DNA of 64,000 bases from Elmis aenea (lineage: Eukaryota; Arthropoda; Insecta; Coleoptera; Elmidae): assembly GCA_947652605.1 (NCBI GenBank), contig OX393578.1, positions 56,737,415 through 56,801,414 on the forward strand, read 5' to 3'. The notes beneath the pieces are model-generated. The model ran no database searches, was not told the origin of the DNA, and worked only from the letters and a program-made list of their open reading frames with translations. Each line of letters opens with the position of its first letter. Position 1 is the stretch's first letter. The position numbers were made by a program, and so were the translations under genes. This document shows, piece after piece, positions 22,778 to 34,139 of this stretch.

Positions 22778-23240
22778 TATAAATTGATCGGTACATGTTC
22801 AATCTTCTTGTTGGTGAAATTGATATGTATCGACTTAGTTTCATATAACTTGATACGCCATGTTTTTGTTCAGTTGTTGATCTGATTGGCAGCTGCTTGT
22901 AATTTCTCTGATGATTCTATATTGTTTCTTCCTACTGCTAAAATAGCCGTGTCGTCGGAAAAGGTCGCTATAGTATTATTTTCTAACTTTGGAATATCAC
23001 GAGTATACAATAGGTATAGGACCGGACCTAGTACGCTTCCTTGTGGAACTCCTGCTTTTATTTCTTTAAGTTCTGAATAAGATTCTTCTTGCTTTATTCT
23101 GAAGTGTCTCCCTGAGATGTGGGACTGAAGAGTTTGGGAGTTTTGTTTTGGGAGAAGCGATCTTAGTTTATAATTTAAACCATCATGCCACACTTTGTCG
23201 AAAGCCTGCGCTAAGTCTAGAAAGATACTGGAACAAACTT
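22778..23240 (-). pseudogene. Jockey-like ORF2, reverse transcriptase segment (split copy)
   Basis: Minus strand. LDLAQAFDKVWHDGL (palm motif A), then AGVPQGSVLGPVLYLLYTRD (motif B region), then IATFSDDTAILAVG at motif C, then TKTWRIKLYETKSIHINFTN. The active site reads FSDD instead of the family FADD, but both aspartates remain. An in-frame stop follows QINN (at 22870). The 5' side ends near 23240, so the copy lacks the endonuclease and most of the fingers. It continues at 20465-20958 beyond the foldback insertion. Confidence 0.9.
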
Positions 23241-24824
23241 TTTTTTTTCTAGAGCTTTTTCTGACATTAGTAATTCTATGTATATTAGCAAACTAACTAC
23301 TACTGTTGGATAAACCTTGAACTAAGTTTGAAAATTAATAATTTAGGCCAGATTCCACTGCTATAAACTCTATTGGGGTTTTAATTAAAAAAAAAAAACT
23401 AACTTGAAATACCAAATTTTTAAAAATGCTTTGATAATTTTTGTTGCAATGACATTTTGTATAAGTAAATTGCTGATATTAACAATGTTTGTGCGCGCTA
23501 TCATTTTTTTTATCGCATTACCGTTTGACATTTGTTTCAAGTTGTTGTTTTGGATATTAAGTTTGTTTGTTCGCATTACTCTTTCATTACACATGTAAAA
23601 AATATGGATTTAAACAATACAAGGCACCAATCGTAACACAGCAGCGTGAGCTGAATGTAATCCGTCGGTTTCAGAGCTTTTTTAAGTTTTCCGTTTTAAA
23701 GCCGCGTAATGAATTTCAACTTCATTTCCATATTTGAATTATTCGTTCGCAAATTTCGGTCAACGATGACTGGCAATAGAAGAGCGGTTGGTATGCAAAG
23801 TTTTGTGTTTGAGCGGGAACAAGGATTATTTAATTAGCTATGTGTGTTTGAAGCTGTTATCGTATTGTTCTGATTTCAAAGGGGTAATTTATCTCAGTTA
23901 TTGAATCGATGTTAGAGGTATTATTTTCGCATGTTTTCTTGTTAAGGGTTTTTATTACAGTACCGCATATATATTTGAATCGATGTACAATAGTTTACTC
24001 TCAATGTCATTACCCTTCTCGTGGTTGATGTCTGTTCCTAGATAGCAGAAGTGTGACATTAGTACAAAATGTTTTGTTCGGAAGCTCAATTCCATTGTGT
24101 TTTAATCATTTGGGTTTTTGTTTTTAAATTTCAGTTGATTGGCTCCACCAATAAATTGAAAGCAATATATAACTTCGTTTCAGTTTGCACAAAGAAGGCG
24201 ATTCATTTAAATGCAGATAAAGCTATTGTTAGTTAGCACTGGAGTTGGATTTGCACAGCTTTCACCTACAGCTTTTGCCCACGTTTTGTACCACGTAGGA
24301 CCATTACACTAAACACCTTGGCGGTTTAACCACAGAACACGTCGGATGCGTATAAATTAGGAATCTATTGTGTACGATATTTGTGTTGTAACTCATGCAG
24401 CTTATTTGGCGACCAGCAAATGTTGGAGCGAATACACTATACATTCTAGATTGAAATATGCAAAACTCTTTTAATTTTTATGTTTAACGTTTAGGGAACG
24501 AATTTCTTTAAACGTTATTGGCTTAGGTAATTACCACGGAAAAGTTTTAAATCCCTTCTCTAGTGTTCTGCGTGTAATGCAGGTTAAATTGATTAAATTA
24601 TAACTTTCCTCTTCTGTTTTCCTGTGTAGGATTATGTAAGCATATAAATATACTTTGATGATTACAAAATCGGAATTTACATGAGCCTAACTTTGAAAAC
24701 CTGGAAGTTGTTTAGCACTAAGAATTTGTTTTATGTGTTTGAATTAATGTCTTCGCTAGCAAATTATTGGAGAATGCGCCGGGCAAACCAAACTTGATTG
24801 AAAAAACAGTCTTTTAAAGATACT
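23241..24824. other. No recognised gene
   Basis: AT-rich, T-runs and A-runs; no supported feature. Confidence 0.45.
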
Positions 24825-24952
24825 ATTTTCTCTAATTTTGTGTTTTAAGTTCTGCACCAAATCTCGACGCAGTCTTCAGCTAACAATTTTTTTACCCGTT
24901 TTATTTAAAACAACAAAAACAAACATTTTCTTAAAAATTCCCCTGTCAGATG
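24825..24952. repeat. 128-bp direct repeat, left copy
   Basis: ATTTTCTCTAATTTTGT..TTTAA.TTCTGCACCAAATC through TTTACCC..TTT and AACAACAAAAACA recurs at 25328-25415, where it is interrupted by a Jockey insertion and resumes at 26163-26200. The two copies bracket an R-family repeat. Confidence 0.7.
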
Positions 24953-25330
24953 TTGATCCTCCTATCAAATTTGTGTTTTCGACCAACAACAAACTCAGAT
25001 TTCCTAGAAAGGACCAATGGTCGAAAATATAAATTTGGAGAGGGAATTAAATATGTTGGTCTTCATAATTTGACGAATTTCGGCGACCAGTAGCGTTACT
25101 TTAATATAGATTAAACCACACCCCTGACGCACCACTCTGACAGTACTTGTAAAATTTGACATAACATACAATAATTCGGCCGGTAGGTTGAGTGAAGGAA
25201 ATTTTCTGACAAAATATAATTCGTGCATTGCAACTAATCTATAGTTTTTGACAAATCTTCACTCATGCAAGTTGAATCAAAAAAATCCCTCGTGCACTCG
25301 TTTTTTTAGCTCAACTTGCATTTGGGAATT
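24945..25330 (-). repeat. R-family inverted-repeat sequence, minus orientation
   Basis: Unclassified dispersed repeat. Shared blocks with 28.1-29.6, 44.2-44.5 and 47.4-47.9 kb include TTTTCGACCAA.AACAAACTC, GACGAATTTCGGCGACCAGT, CACACCCCTGACGCACCACT and the CGTGCACTCG / CACTCATGCAAGTTGA blocks. The loop between its two GACCAATAA arms is deleted in this copy (GGACCAATGGTCG). No coding capacity. Confidence 0.7.
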
Positions 25331-25415
25331 TTCTCTAATTTTGTCTTTTAATTTCTGCACCAAATCTTGACGTAAAGTCTTCACATAACAATATTTTTAC
25401 CCATTTGTTTTAAAC

Positions 25416-26150
25416 AGTGCAAGTGAATTTCACAAATAAAAGATTAGTAGAACACCTGCCAGTGATATTAAACAACTACAGAATTCCACATTCTATCACA
25501 GCTAAATATTTAGGCATGAACCTGGACATTAAATTAAAGTGGAAAGAACATATTAAAAAAAAAACGTGAAGAGCTAGGCATCAAATATAGAAAACTATTT
25601 TGGCTGGCTAATGAATAGGAAATCTAAACTTTCAATTGAAAATAAACTTCTAATATACAAACAAATACTGAAGCCAGTATGGACCTACGGCATACAGCTT
25701 TGGGGGTGTGCTGGTAAAACGAACATTAAAATAATACAGCGATTCCAAAATAAGGTACTCCGGGCAATTGTGGATGCCCCGTGGTACGTGAGGAATGTCG
25801 AACTCCACAGGGACCTGAGGATGCTAACAGTCGACGAAGAAATCCAAAACTTTGCCAACAAACATGAACAAAGGCTGCATGATCACATCAACACCGAAGC
25901 CCTGCAGCTCTTGGACAACCAACATCTAGTGAGAAGGCTTAAACGGACCAAGCCGTTTGAGTTAGCGAGTTAGTGTAAAGCAGAGCACTGTGCGGTTGTG
26001 TAAAGTGTCGTTCTTGAAAACAAGAATATAGAAGAAAAAAAGAAGACACCAACGGGTGGACTCTTAACTTAAGTAGAACTATCATAAAGACATATTGCTG
26101 GTTGGCTAAAGTAGCTAGGTGCAATAAAACAATACAGTTAAAAAAAAAAA
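25416..26150 (+). pseudogene. 5'-truncated Jockey insertion with poly(A) and 12-bp TSD
   Basis: TTTGTTTTAAAC flanks both sides (25404-25415 and 26151-26162). The plus strand starts in the thumb region (VNFTNKRLVEHLPVILNN), continues YLGMNLDIKLKWKEHIKKK and, in the long frame 25611-25973, VWTYGIQLWGCAGKTNIK, NKVLRAIVDAPWYVRN, LLDNQHLVRRLKRTKPFEL, and stops at 25973. The 3' untranslated region has AATAAA near 26124 and ends in a run of 11 A. Only one or two frame breaks exist, making this the youngest-looking Jockey copy here. It cannot encode reverse transcriptase because the palm is missing. The direct repeat at 24825-24952 provides a paralogous empty site. Confidence 0.92.
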
Positions 26151-26205
26151 TTTGTTTTAAACAACAAAAACAGAAATATTCTTGAAAATTTCTCCAAGAT
26201 ATTTT

Positions 26206-27387
26206 ACGAGTAACGTTGTTATTTTTTCATTTATTTGAGTAAAATTCTAACCTAGAACGTATTTTTATTTACTGCGAAATGGAATCCGCAACATAAAACA
26301 AAGGAATCGGTTGACAGGTATTTCTCTAAGGACCTGTCTGGGAATCTTAACACAAAAGAAAATCTGAATACCACTGCTACTTGCAGATTCTATACGTTTT
26401 ACTGCCTTACTTAATCCTCAGAGCTACGTTCCACGCTAAGGCGGTTTATAATACATTTTCAGTTCGTACATCATTTGCTAAACCTCACATTTTCGCTAAA
26501 TCGTGTTTATTTCCAATGATCCTGTAATTTTTTCACGGTTTTATTCGTCTGTTATTCATTCACGTGCGATTTCTTGTCCTGCTGTAATATTAAGCATTTT
26601 TTGGGTTAGTTTATCCTATCAAATCTATTTCTTTCTGTTTATGGTTACAGTAATCGGATTACGTTTCGTAATGCCTTATAAATCTGTTTTATTTGGACGG
26701 ATTTGTTGGTACATTCTTAGATTTTCCACGTATTTTATTCCTATAAGTATTGGATTCTTTTGTTCACTTTTCTTCAACAACTTCGCGTTAATATACGTAC
26801 AAAAATACACTCACTTCGTGTGTAACGTATTGATAGTGTTCTTGTATAACTTTCACTGTAGAATTAATGCAAGAAAAATTGCCCGCGGCCTTCGGCTATT
26901 TTTGCAAAATTGGTGTGTTGTTGCTATTTATAGTGTGATATGGTTTTTCTTTACTTTTGTCCTTTATATCAAGGATTATTATAATTTGAAAGCTCCGCAT
27001 GTGTCGGTGTTATGCTGTTAAATTTTTGCTAAACATGATTGATGGCGTGTTATGAAATATGCGGATGCATAATCTGACCTAATTTGTTAGGTTTAAGACG
27101 TATTGTTTTGTAATTTTGGGTGGCTATTGATGTTTTTTGGCGCTGCTGTGAGCATAATAAAAATTTTTGATAACGTTATGTTATTAATGCTTGTATTGTT
27201 TGAGTGATTCGTTTAGGCATAAAAGATTAAAAGTCATTCGTCTTATTTAGATGAATAATTTCTTGTCGAAATATCGGACTCGTTTCAGAACTTGTCTTTC
27301 TGTTAGTAGTCATCGTTGTTATTAAATAGGATAGCTTATGACAAAGAGACAAGAGGCTTAAAATGGTCTAGCATTTCTCTTTTATGA
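26206..27387. other. No recognised gene; one 172-codon T-rich frame
   Basis: The plus frame 26503-27021 (172 codons) is the longest non-transposon frame in the window. It encodes a very hydrophobic sequence made largely of F, I, L, Y and V, as expected from a T-rich strand. No motif, signal or family was recognised. I regard it as probably non-coding, with a small chance of being a membrane-protein fragment. Confidence 0.3.
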
Positions 27388-27560
27388 CTATACAGGGTGT
27401 GTATAAATTAGCGGAAGCGCTACACGTGACGATGTTCTTCGTAAAATTCTAAGTCGAAAATCTCTATACAAAAATGTTGTACCATGCTTTTCCTATGGCC
27501 TCAGAAACCATTTAAAGAAAAATTTGTCAACATTGCATCCATTGATTTGCGTTTGTACAT
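27388..27560. mobile_element. Possible single end of a CAGGG foldback-type element
   Basis: ACTATACAGGGTGTGTATAA has the TATA plus CAGGGTG context of the five foldback elements. No inverted partner end was found downstream, so it is an orphan end or chance. Confidence 0.35.
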
Positions 27561-28106
27561 TTTTTTATCAGCAATTTTTACTTAGTTATTTATAATATTT
27601 GTTTGAACTGAAAGCCTTCAGTTCGTAAATATAGCTGCAAACTTTTTGGTATCGTCTAACACAAACTAGAAATAATTACGAGAAAAACAGAGATGACAGC
27701 TAATGACAATGTTGTCATGTGTATTATTTTCATTCAAATCAGTGATTATTAACATATTTTCAACACCAATTTTTGAAAGGAAAAACACAATATCTAGGAA
27801 AAAATATTATTCGAAATTTATTTTTTATCCCAAATACAAAAAAAAGAGAAAGACCTAGAAAAAGAAGGAGAGGGGTTGTGGAGGCAGAACAAAGAGAAAA
27901 AATGTAATGAATTGGAAGAAGAAAGAACTGCCTTACAAATGTTGACAATTATTAACTGGTTGACAGAAGTGCACGATAGCATTGATCATTATTTTAAAAT
28001 TCATGAGCGCCTTTGACCAAGATAACTTTTTAAATAACGGTACTTGAAAAACTTAATGATTTAAACATGTCGCATCATAATATTATTAATTATATTATCA
28101 GTACTA
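27561..28106. other. No recognised gene
   Basis: No supported feature; an 8-bp hairpin (GAACTGAAAGCCTTCAGTTC) lies near 27605. Confidence 0.4.
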
Positions 28107-29570
28107 ATATACCAAGTGCATTGAAAATTATCGATAATTTTTGGTAAATAAGCCCAAATGCAAGCTGAGCTAAAAAAAAAAGAAGAAACACGAGTGCACG
28201 AAGTGCACTACTGATTTTTTTGGTTCAACTTGCATGAGTGATGATTTGTCAATAATTATAGATTATTTGCGATGCACGAGTTACATTTTGTCAGAAAATT
28301 TCCTTCACCTAGCCTACCTGTCAAATTAATGTATGTTATGTCAAATTTTACAAGTTAGTATTGTCAGAGTAGTGCGTCAGGGGTGTGGTTTAATCTATAT
28401 TAAAGCAACGCTACTGGTCGCCGAAATTCGTCAAAAAATTATCAAGACCAAAATATTTTGATTACCTCCACATATTTATATTTTCCGATATTTTCCACCA
28501 ATTACACTCAGATTTCTTAGAAAATCTGTTAATTGCGAAAAAGATATTATCAGTAGTATTATAACAAGTGCATTGAAAATTATCGATAATTTTTGGTAAA
28601 TATGCCCGAATGCAAGTTGAGCTGAAAAAATACGTGTCCACGAAGTGCACGAGTGATTTTGTTTTATTTAACATGCATGAGTGAAGATTTGTCAAAAATT
28701 ATAGATTATTTGTAATGCACGAGTTATATTTTGTCAGAAAATTTCCTTCACCTAACCTATCTGTCAAATTAAAATGTTGTTTAATTTAGATCATTTAAAG
28801 TATACCTACTACTTACTGCGATGGTTATTATTAATAGATCATTTATAACTAATTTTTAATTCAAGAATTATATTTTAATAAAAATTAATGAACCAAATAG
28901 TATTTAGGTACATACATAATCTGTTATGTCAAATTTTACAAGTACTGTCAGAGTGGTGTGTCAGGGGTGTGGTTTAATCTATATTAAAGTAACGTTATTG
29001 GTCGCCGACATCTGTAAAAAAATTATCAAGACCAAAATACCTTATTCCCTCTCCAAATTTATATTTTCCACCAATCACAAACTCAGATTTCTTAGAAACG
29101 ACCAATAAACGCATGAAAATCTGTTAATTGCGAAAAGTAAATTATCAGTATATGACTAAGTTTATTGGCCGTTTAAAGGAAATCGGAGTTTGTTATTGGT
29201 CGAAAACGCAAATTTGACTGGAGGATCAACTCCTGGCAGAGGAATGTAAAATTATTACCGTGTAATATTGCTCCTATTGGTAGTCTCTAAAAGATTTAAG
29301 ATTAGTGATTGGTTGAAAACGCAAATTTGACAGGTGAAGGGAATTTTCAATGTATGATTATGTTTATTGGTCGTTTCTAGGAAATCCGAGTTTGTTATTG
29401 GTCGAAAACGCAAATTTGACAGAAGGACCAACATCTGACAGGGAACTGTAAAATTATTACCGTGAAATAATGCTCCTATTAGTAGTCTATAGAAGATTTT
29501 AGATTAGTGATTGGTTGAAAACGCAAATTTGACAGGTGAAGGAAATTTTCTTAGAAGGATAATTTTGGTT
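28107..29570 (+). repeat. R-family repeat cluster, two or more nested or tandem copies
   Basis: The block GTGCATTGAAAATTATCGAT begins copies near 28118 and 28568. GTGTGGTTTAATCTATATTA appears near 28385 and 28970. The second copy is interrupted by about 150 bp at 28772-28925. From 29150 a 202-bp unit is duplicated in tandem (GTTTATTGG(C/T)CGTTT at 29160 and 29362), giving four ATTGGT(C/T)GAAAACGCAAA blocks. Arms GACCAATAAAC and GTTTATTGGTC around AATCTGTTAATTGCG form a foldback of about 60 bp. No coding capacity, class unknown. Confidence 0.7.
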
Positions 29571-30794
29571 GACATGTGATGTGTTTGTAAATACTATTGG
29601 AACGACTCAATATTTTTATTCCCTTACATTTAAACCCATCAGACAGCTTTAAAGTTTTGGATTTTTTGTATTATCTTTTAAAATAGTTTGCATACCTCTA
29701 TCATACAATATTATGTTCAATTACTATTTTTATTGATACAAATATAACGATTTCTTTTTATTATTAAAACGTTATTTGTAGTAGGTAGGAATATATTGGG
29801 AAAAATAAACATTCATAGGAATATTTAAAAGGAAGTCATCTGCATGAATGATATCGCTTTGTATGGATATGCATTATTCTGAGAAAAGAGCTTCTCGTTA
29901 TATCCTGACTGATTTTGCTGGCGTTGCTCGCAGGCAGAACGACTACATTGTAGCACCTGCTGGAAGCTTAGTTGCTTACGTAGCAGTTTTTGTATTTCTG
30001 CGAACTGTTCGGAAAACTGCGGTTTATCTTTACTAGTAAAGCACTTTCCACTTAAATTGGAGTACTAGGCAGGTGTTAAAATTATTGAAGGATAAATAAA
30101 GTGCGCAAACGATTTTGAATTAAAGCATAACATACATTTTTGTTTACATTGGCGTCGTATTTGTTCTTCGTTTTACGTAGCATTAATTATTTTCGTACTC
30201 CATCATTTCTTCTGGGACCTTTTACGTAATTTGAGCTGAGTATTTATTCCCTCAAAGCTTAAAATAAGCGGATATTGACAGTATTTCTCGGATTAATTCC
30301 CAATTGCGTCACTTAAATCGACCGAGAATTACCTGTAAATTGTCTAGGTTGCGTGGAATGCACTTCAGCAACCCCATCGTTATCTTACACCATTACCAAG
30401 TACAATTTCCAGCGGTTTAGCGGACTATCGACCGTATTATTGCCGATGAATTATTGCAACACACTCGACACTTTGTATAGGGTGATATTCGAAACGTTGC
30501 ATACATTTCTCAAAGTAAAAAAAGTAAAGTTTTCCATAACATGCTTTCAGTTCAATTTTCAATTAGTACCAGACGCAGAGTAAGCAATTATATTAATAAA
30601 TTTTTACTTATTTCAGTAAAATACGAGGAAATAGTTATAAGTTTTCGGTCCAACCCAAGAAGAAGCTTTTATTATATTTTACGCTTTCAGCGTTCTGAAA
30701 TATTAAAACTCGTCCTTGAGAGACCAACCATTATTTTATTTCTCAGATCTCCGAACTAAAAACTTAAATCTAAAATTCACCCATTGGTGTCCTT
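29571..30794. other. No recognised gene
   Basis: Short frames at 29848-30036 and 30353-30583 have no family resemblance. Confidence 0.4.
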
Positions 30795-31010
30795 GAGCTT
30801 CTGCTAACGCGGCACTATAATTTTCGCACTGTACTCTGCTTTTTGAATACTTAAACTAACTCATGTGGCTTTGTTCTCTTCAGTCTTCTGTCCAGGTCGT
30901 TTACATCGAGAAGTTGGTTTGTCTCGACATTAGCGTGCTGATTTAGTCCCAATTTTTTTGTGGTTTTCCACGGGGTATTCAGTGTCTTCACCTCCTGGTA
31001 GGTCTCTTAG
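30795..31010 (-). pseudogene. Jockey-like ORF2, extreme C-terminus
   Basis: The minus strand reads LGLNQHANVETNQLLDVNDL then DRRLKRTKPHELV and a stop, matching the last ~35 residues of the other Jockey copies, followed by the 3' tail with AGCAGAGTACAGTGCG. The upstream ~30 codons are degraded. A very short 5'-truncated remnant; no TSD recognised. Confidence 0.8.
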
Positions 31011-31830
31011 ATAAACCTGAATTAAAGCTGAGAAATAAACAAAAGAAGGCAGCAATTAGGCCTAAAATTTGTACAATCTTTCAAAGTAGCAAAATTCCTG
31101 TTTGTTGATTAGAAAAAACAAGAGTCAACTACTTATCAAGACACCCTCGTACACAATTTTGCGGTTTAATTTAATGTCAGTGATCAAAATTTTCCCTACC
31201 AATTTCAACACGAGTCTGACGCTGATGGAATTGTGAATAATTAACTCACGTCGATCAATGCTTTTGGATCAATTTCACTTTAATTCGATGCATTTCTTTC
31301 AATAAAAAGTCAGAACCTTACCAATCAAACCATACGCAATTTGGCATATGAAAAAATCTTTGTTATTTTGTATTGTTATCTATGTTTGGTTATTTAAAGT
31401 GCAAGGATGACATAATTTTAGGAATGTTTTAAAATGTAATTATTAAAAAAAAATATAAATGTATGTAAAAGTAGGTTTAATTGAGACATCGCTCAAATTA
31501 TTCCTAAATATAATCGCTTCTTGATGACAATCTCTATTACTTACGGAATTTTGTTTTTTGCCAGTAGATAATTTAGTCAATTTTAATCCCATACTCCTTC
31601 TGCACCATATTTGGTGGCAACTGGTTTCTCTTAGCCCCATTTAGGGCCTTTGGGCAAATATGAATACTTGCTGATATTTAATTATCTAGTTACAAAAATT
31701 GTGAGGAGTTTTTAATTATTCTTAAAACCTAAATTGAAAAAATGATTAATTCTTTTATCAACTTCTTTCGCTTCAATGCTATTTAGATCAAACGCTCTTA
31801 TATCTTTTGTTATTGTACATATATTTTTGA
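31011..31830. other. No recognised gene
   Basis: No supported feature. Confidence 0.4.
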
Positions 31831-32189
31831 TATACAGTGTGTCCAAAATGTGTGGAATATGCTATATAATCCACTTTAGGGAAAATGTTTTGAATAAAAG
31901 TTGTAAGGTACATAGTTTTCCACCATAAGACAAAATTTAATTTTGTTTTCTAATAACAAAAGCGCAATGAAAAAAAATAGATTTTTTTTAAAATGATAAG
32001 ATGCCCCTATATTATACTCATTTGATGGAATTTTTTTTCTCTCTTTCAAAGATGCAAAACTTAAGTAACCTTACTTAAGCAACTAATTGAGAAAAACATA
32101 AAAAATACTCTTAAATTATTTTAATTGTTTAGTATTTATTTCTAACAATAACATCATAAGAACTAATTTTTTTTGACGAAATCTACAAT

Positions 32190-32380
32190 AGGTGTTTAAA
32201 CTATAAATCATTTACAGCTTGACAATGATAAACTCGGTTTTTAAACCCGTTAATAACATTCCCAACTATTTCAGGTGTAATAGACCTCTAGACATCTATT
32301 CTTTAGTACGATCTTTTAAATTCTCGATATTCTCCGGTCTCTTAGCATAAACTTTATTTTTAAGGTGACCCCATCATTTA
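32190..32380 (-). pseudogene. IS630-type transposase C-terminal remnant
   Basis: The minus strand reads LKNKVYAKRPENIENLKDRT, then in another frame ITPEIVGNVINGFKNRVYHC. This parallels the C-terminus of the intact transposase at 45545-46606 (ISPEILRRVQRSFQQRIDL). Frameshift and stops present. It lies between the inverted arms of element E. Confidence 0.65.
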
Positions 32381-32517
32381 AAAGAGAAAAATAGTCTCTA
32401 TCAAATGAGAATAATATAGGGGTATCTAGTCATTAAAAAAAAATCATTTGGATTTCATAGCGCTTTTGTTATTCGAAAAAATATTTAAATTTTGTCTTAT
32501 GGTGGAAAATTAAGTAC

Positions 32518-33080
32518 CAACAATTTTACGTTGGGTAAACTTTGCTACCTTCGGGCTATGCAGCGGTTTTTCGTGTAATAGTCGCGGATTTTCAGCAGCC
32601 CAATACCAACAATTTTGTCTGTTGACGGCCCCATTAAAGTGGAAATGGACTTCATCGCATATGTCTTCATTTTGCTCGAAGAGTGCAAGCATTTCCTGTG
32701 CAAAAGCAATCGTTGAGGGTAATCCCTTACATTCAATTTCTGCACAACCGCTTGTTTTTATGAATGGAAACATAGTTCACCATACAAAATTCGTCTTACA
32801 GTACGATTGCTGATGTGAGTGCAGCTGAATGTCTTCGAGCAGAGCGGCCTGGGCTTCGCAGTCCGCTTGTCTGATTCTTTCCACGTTCTCTGGAGTACGC
32901 ATAGTACGTTGGGGGCCGGGCGGATTCTTTTCCATCATTGGGCCTATTGTTCGAAGATTGTTTACCCAACGTAAAATTGTGTCATGAGCGGAAACAGAGT
33001 CATTTCTATGAATATTGAATCTGCGGCGAAACTCGCGCTGAACCGCGGTGCTCTAGTGTCCACGGCTCCATGTTAGTTGA
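32518..33080 (-). pseudogene. IS630-type transposase, N-terminal and first catalytic part
   Basis: Minus-strand blocks in order: AREFRRRFNIHRNDSV (helix-turn-helix), DTILRWVNNLRTIGP, RTMRTPENVERIRQA, ARRHSAALTSA, EMLALFEQNEDICDEVHFHF (the D-E dipeptide at the position of the first catalytic aspartate), NRQNCWYWAAENPRLLHEKP and LHSPKVAKF. These are the well-known conserved blocks of the IS630-like insect transposases that contain the DENP/YWA signature. It then runs into unrelated sequence at 32541. Frameshifts near 32780 and 32950. Confidence 0.75.
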
Positions 33081-33194
33081 TAATAAAATGCTTTGAGCTA
33101 AGGAATTAAATGACACCTGTCACACGACGCTACCTTTCTTAATGGCCGTGTACTAATCAATTTAAAAACAGTCGGTTCCCGTGCCTACTTCCTA

Positions 33195-33490
33195 CCGTAT
33201 TTAAAAATAACTCCTAAATATTTGCATTTCTCAACCCTTTTTAATGTATTCAGTCTCTTAAGGTCAGTCGTTTATTTATTTTTATCCTTTTATCAGATAT
33301 TTAGGTTATTTTACGTTAATTATAAATCTCGCATCATCCTTCTCTTCCTTTAATTTTCTAAAGCCTTCTTAGTCTTCGAAAATCATCACTTGATCGTCGG
33401 CAAAGAGAAACTGAAAATTGTGTTGTATCGCACTCCAAGTCCCATATCTTAACATTATCTTGTCATCCTTGAAAAAGTTAAGGTATAAAA
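33195..33490 (-). pseudogene. RTE/Proto2-like reverse transcriptase fragment
   Basis: Minus strand: FSFSLPTI..FSKTKKALEN at the place of the usual FADDQVI.. box, then LENLKK.RMMRDL and RLNTLKRVEKCKYLGVIFK, the beta-strand block after the palm. Several stops. The active-site aspartates are not identifiable in one frame. A small, old fragment. Confidence 0.55.
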
Positions 33491-34139
33491 ATCGTGAGAC
33501 CTAATATCGAATAATAATTGGATAATTTCAAAATTATCATGTCTGCAAATCACGTAAAATCCAATGGTAACCCGATCCTCCACCTAATTAGTGTAATGAG
33601 TTCATTTCATATGTAAGGATGCTGCTCTAATCAACCAATTCTCCAGCATTCGCCATGTCTCTTAGATGGTTGCGGTTGTTATAGACACTAACAAGTTACT
33701 TATCAAATTTCTTTTAAGACGAGCAACTGTATAAGTATTGCGTAATTGCTTGATTAATTAAGCGGAAAAAATGAAACACAAAATGAGGTAGGTACGAAAA
33801 CAAAAACGTAAGATTAATTACACAAATTAAGATTTTATTAGGGCGAAATATGAATTTCAGCAATTAATTACTTCATTAAACGTTTTGAGTGGCTCGCTGC
33901 AAGGCGCTCTGGTAATTTTTAATTACGAATTTATTAAAAAATAAAACAACAAATGTAAAATGATAAGCAACACAAACGCTGCCTGGAGGTTATTGTTACA
34001 GGAAAATTATTTCAGCTACGCCGAAAGAATGAACGTCATGATTTTATATTGTAAATAAGTGTAAAAAAATAACTCATCCAATTTTGTAAAAAATTTATTG
34101 CACAATTGCCATGATGGAAGAATATAAAGCGTTGCACAG
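33491..34139. other. No recognised gene
   Basis: No supported feature. Confidence 0.4.

Larger units (their letters stand above)
31835..33100. mobile_element. Rearranged IS630/Tc1-mariner-type element E
   Basis: The left end is TATACAGTGTGTCCAAAATG at 31831, similar to the foldback ends. Inverted arms at 31905-32055 and 32385-32517 share TTTTCCACCATAAGACAAAA, AATAACAAAAGCGC and CCCCTATATTAT. Between and beyond them the minus strand carries two separated transposase pieces. The far right end was not found. The inner arm lies in the middle of the transposase, so the element has been rearranged, not simply shortened. Confidence 0.6.

Noticed and set aside
20955..22781. A 4-bp TATA target duplication for the foldback elements
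   Set aside because: TATA on both sides suggested it, but the Jockey frame at A1 and the length of paralogous R copies at C both fit a 2-bp TA duplication within TATATA better.
26503..27021. 172-codon plus-strand ORF as a membrane protein gene
   Set aside because: T-rich strand gives long hydrophobic frames by chance; no family motif, no supporting context.
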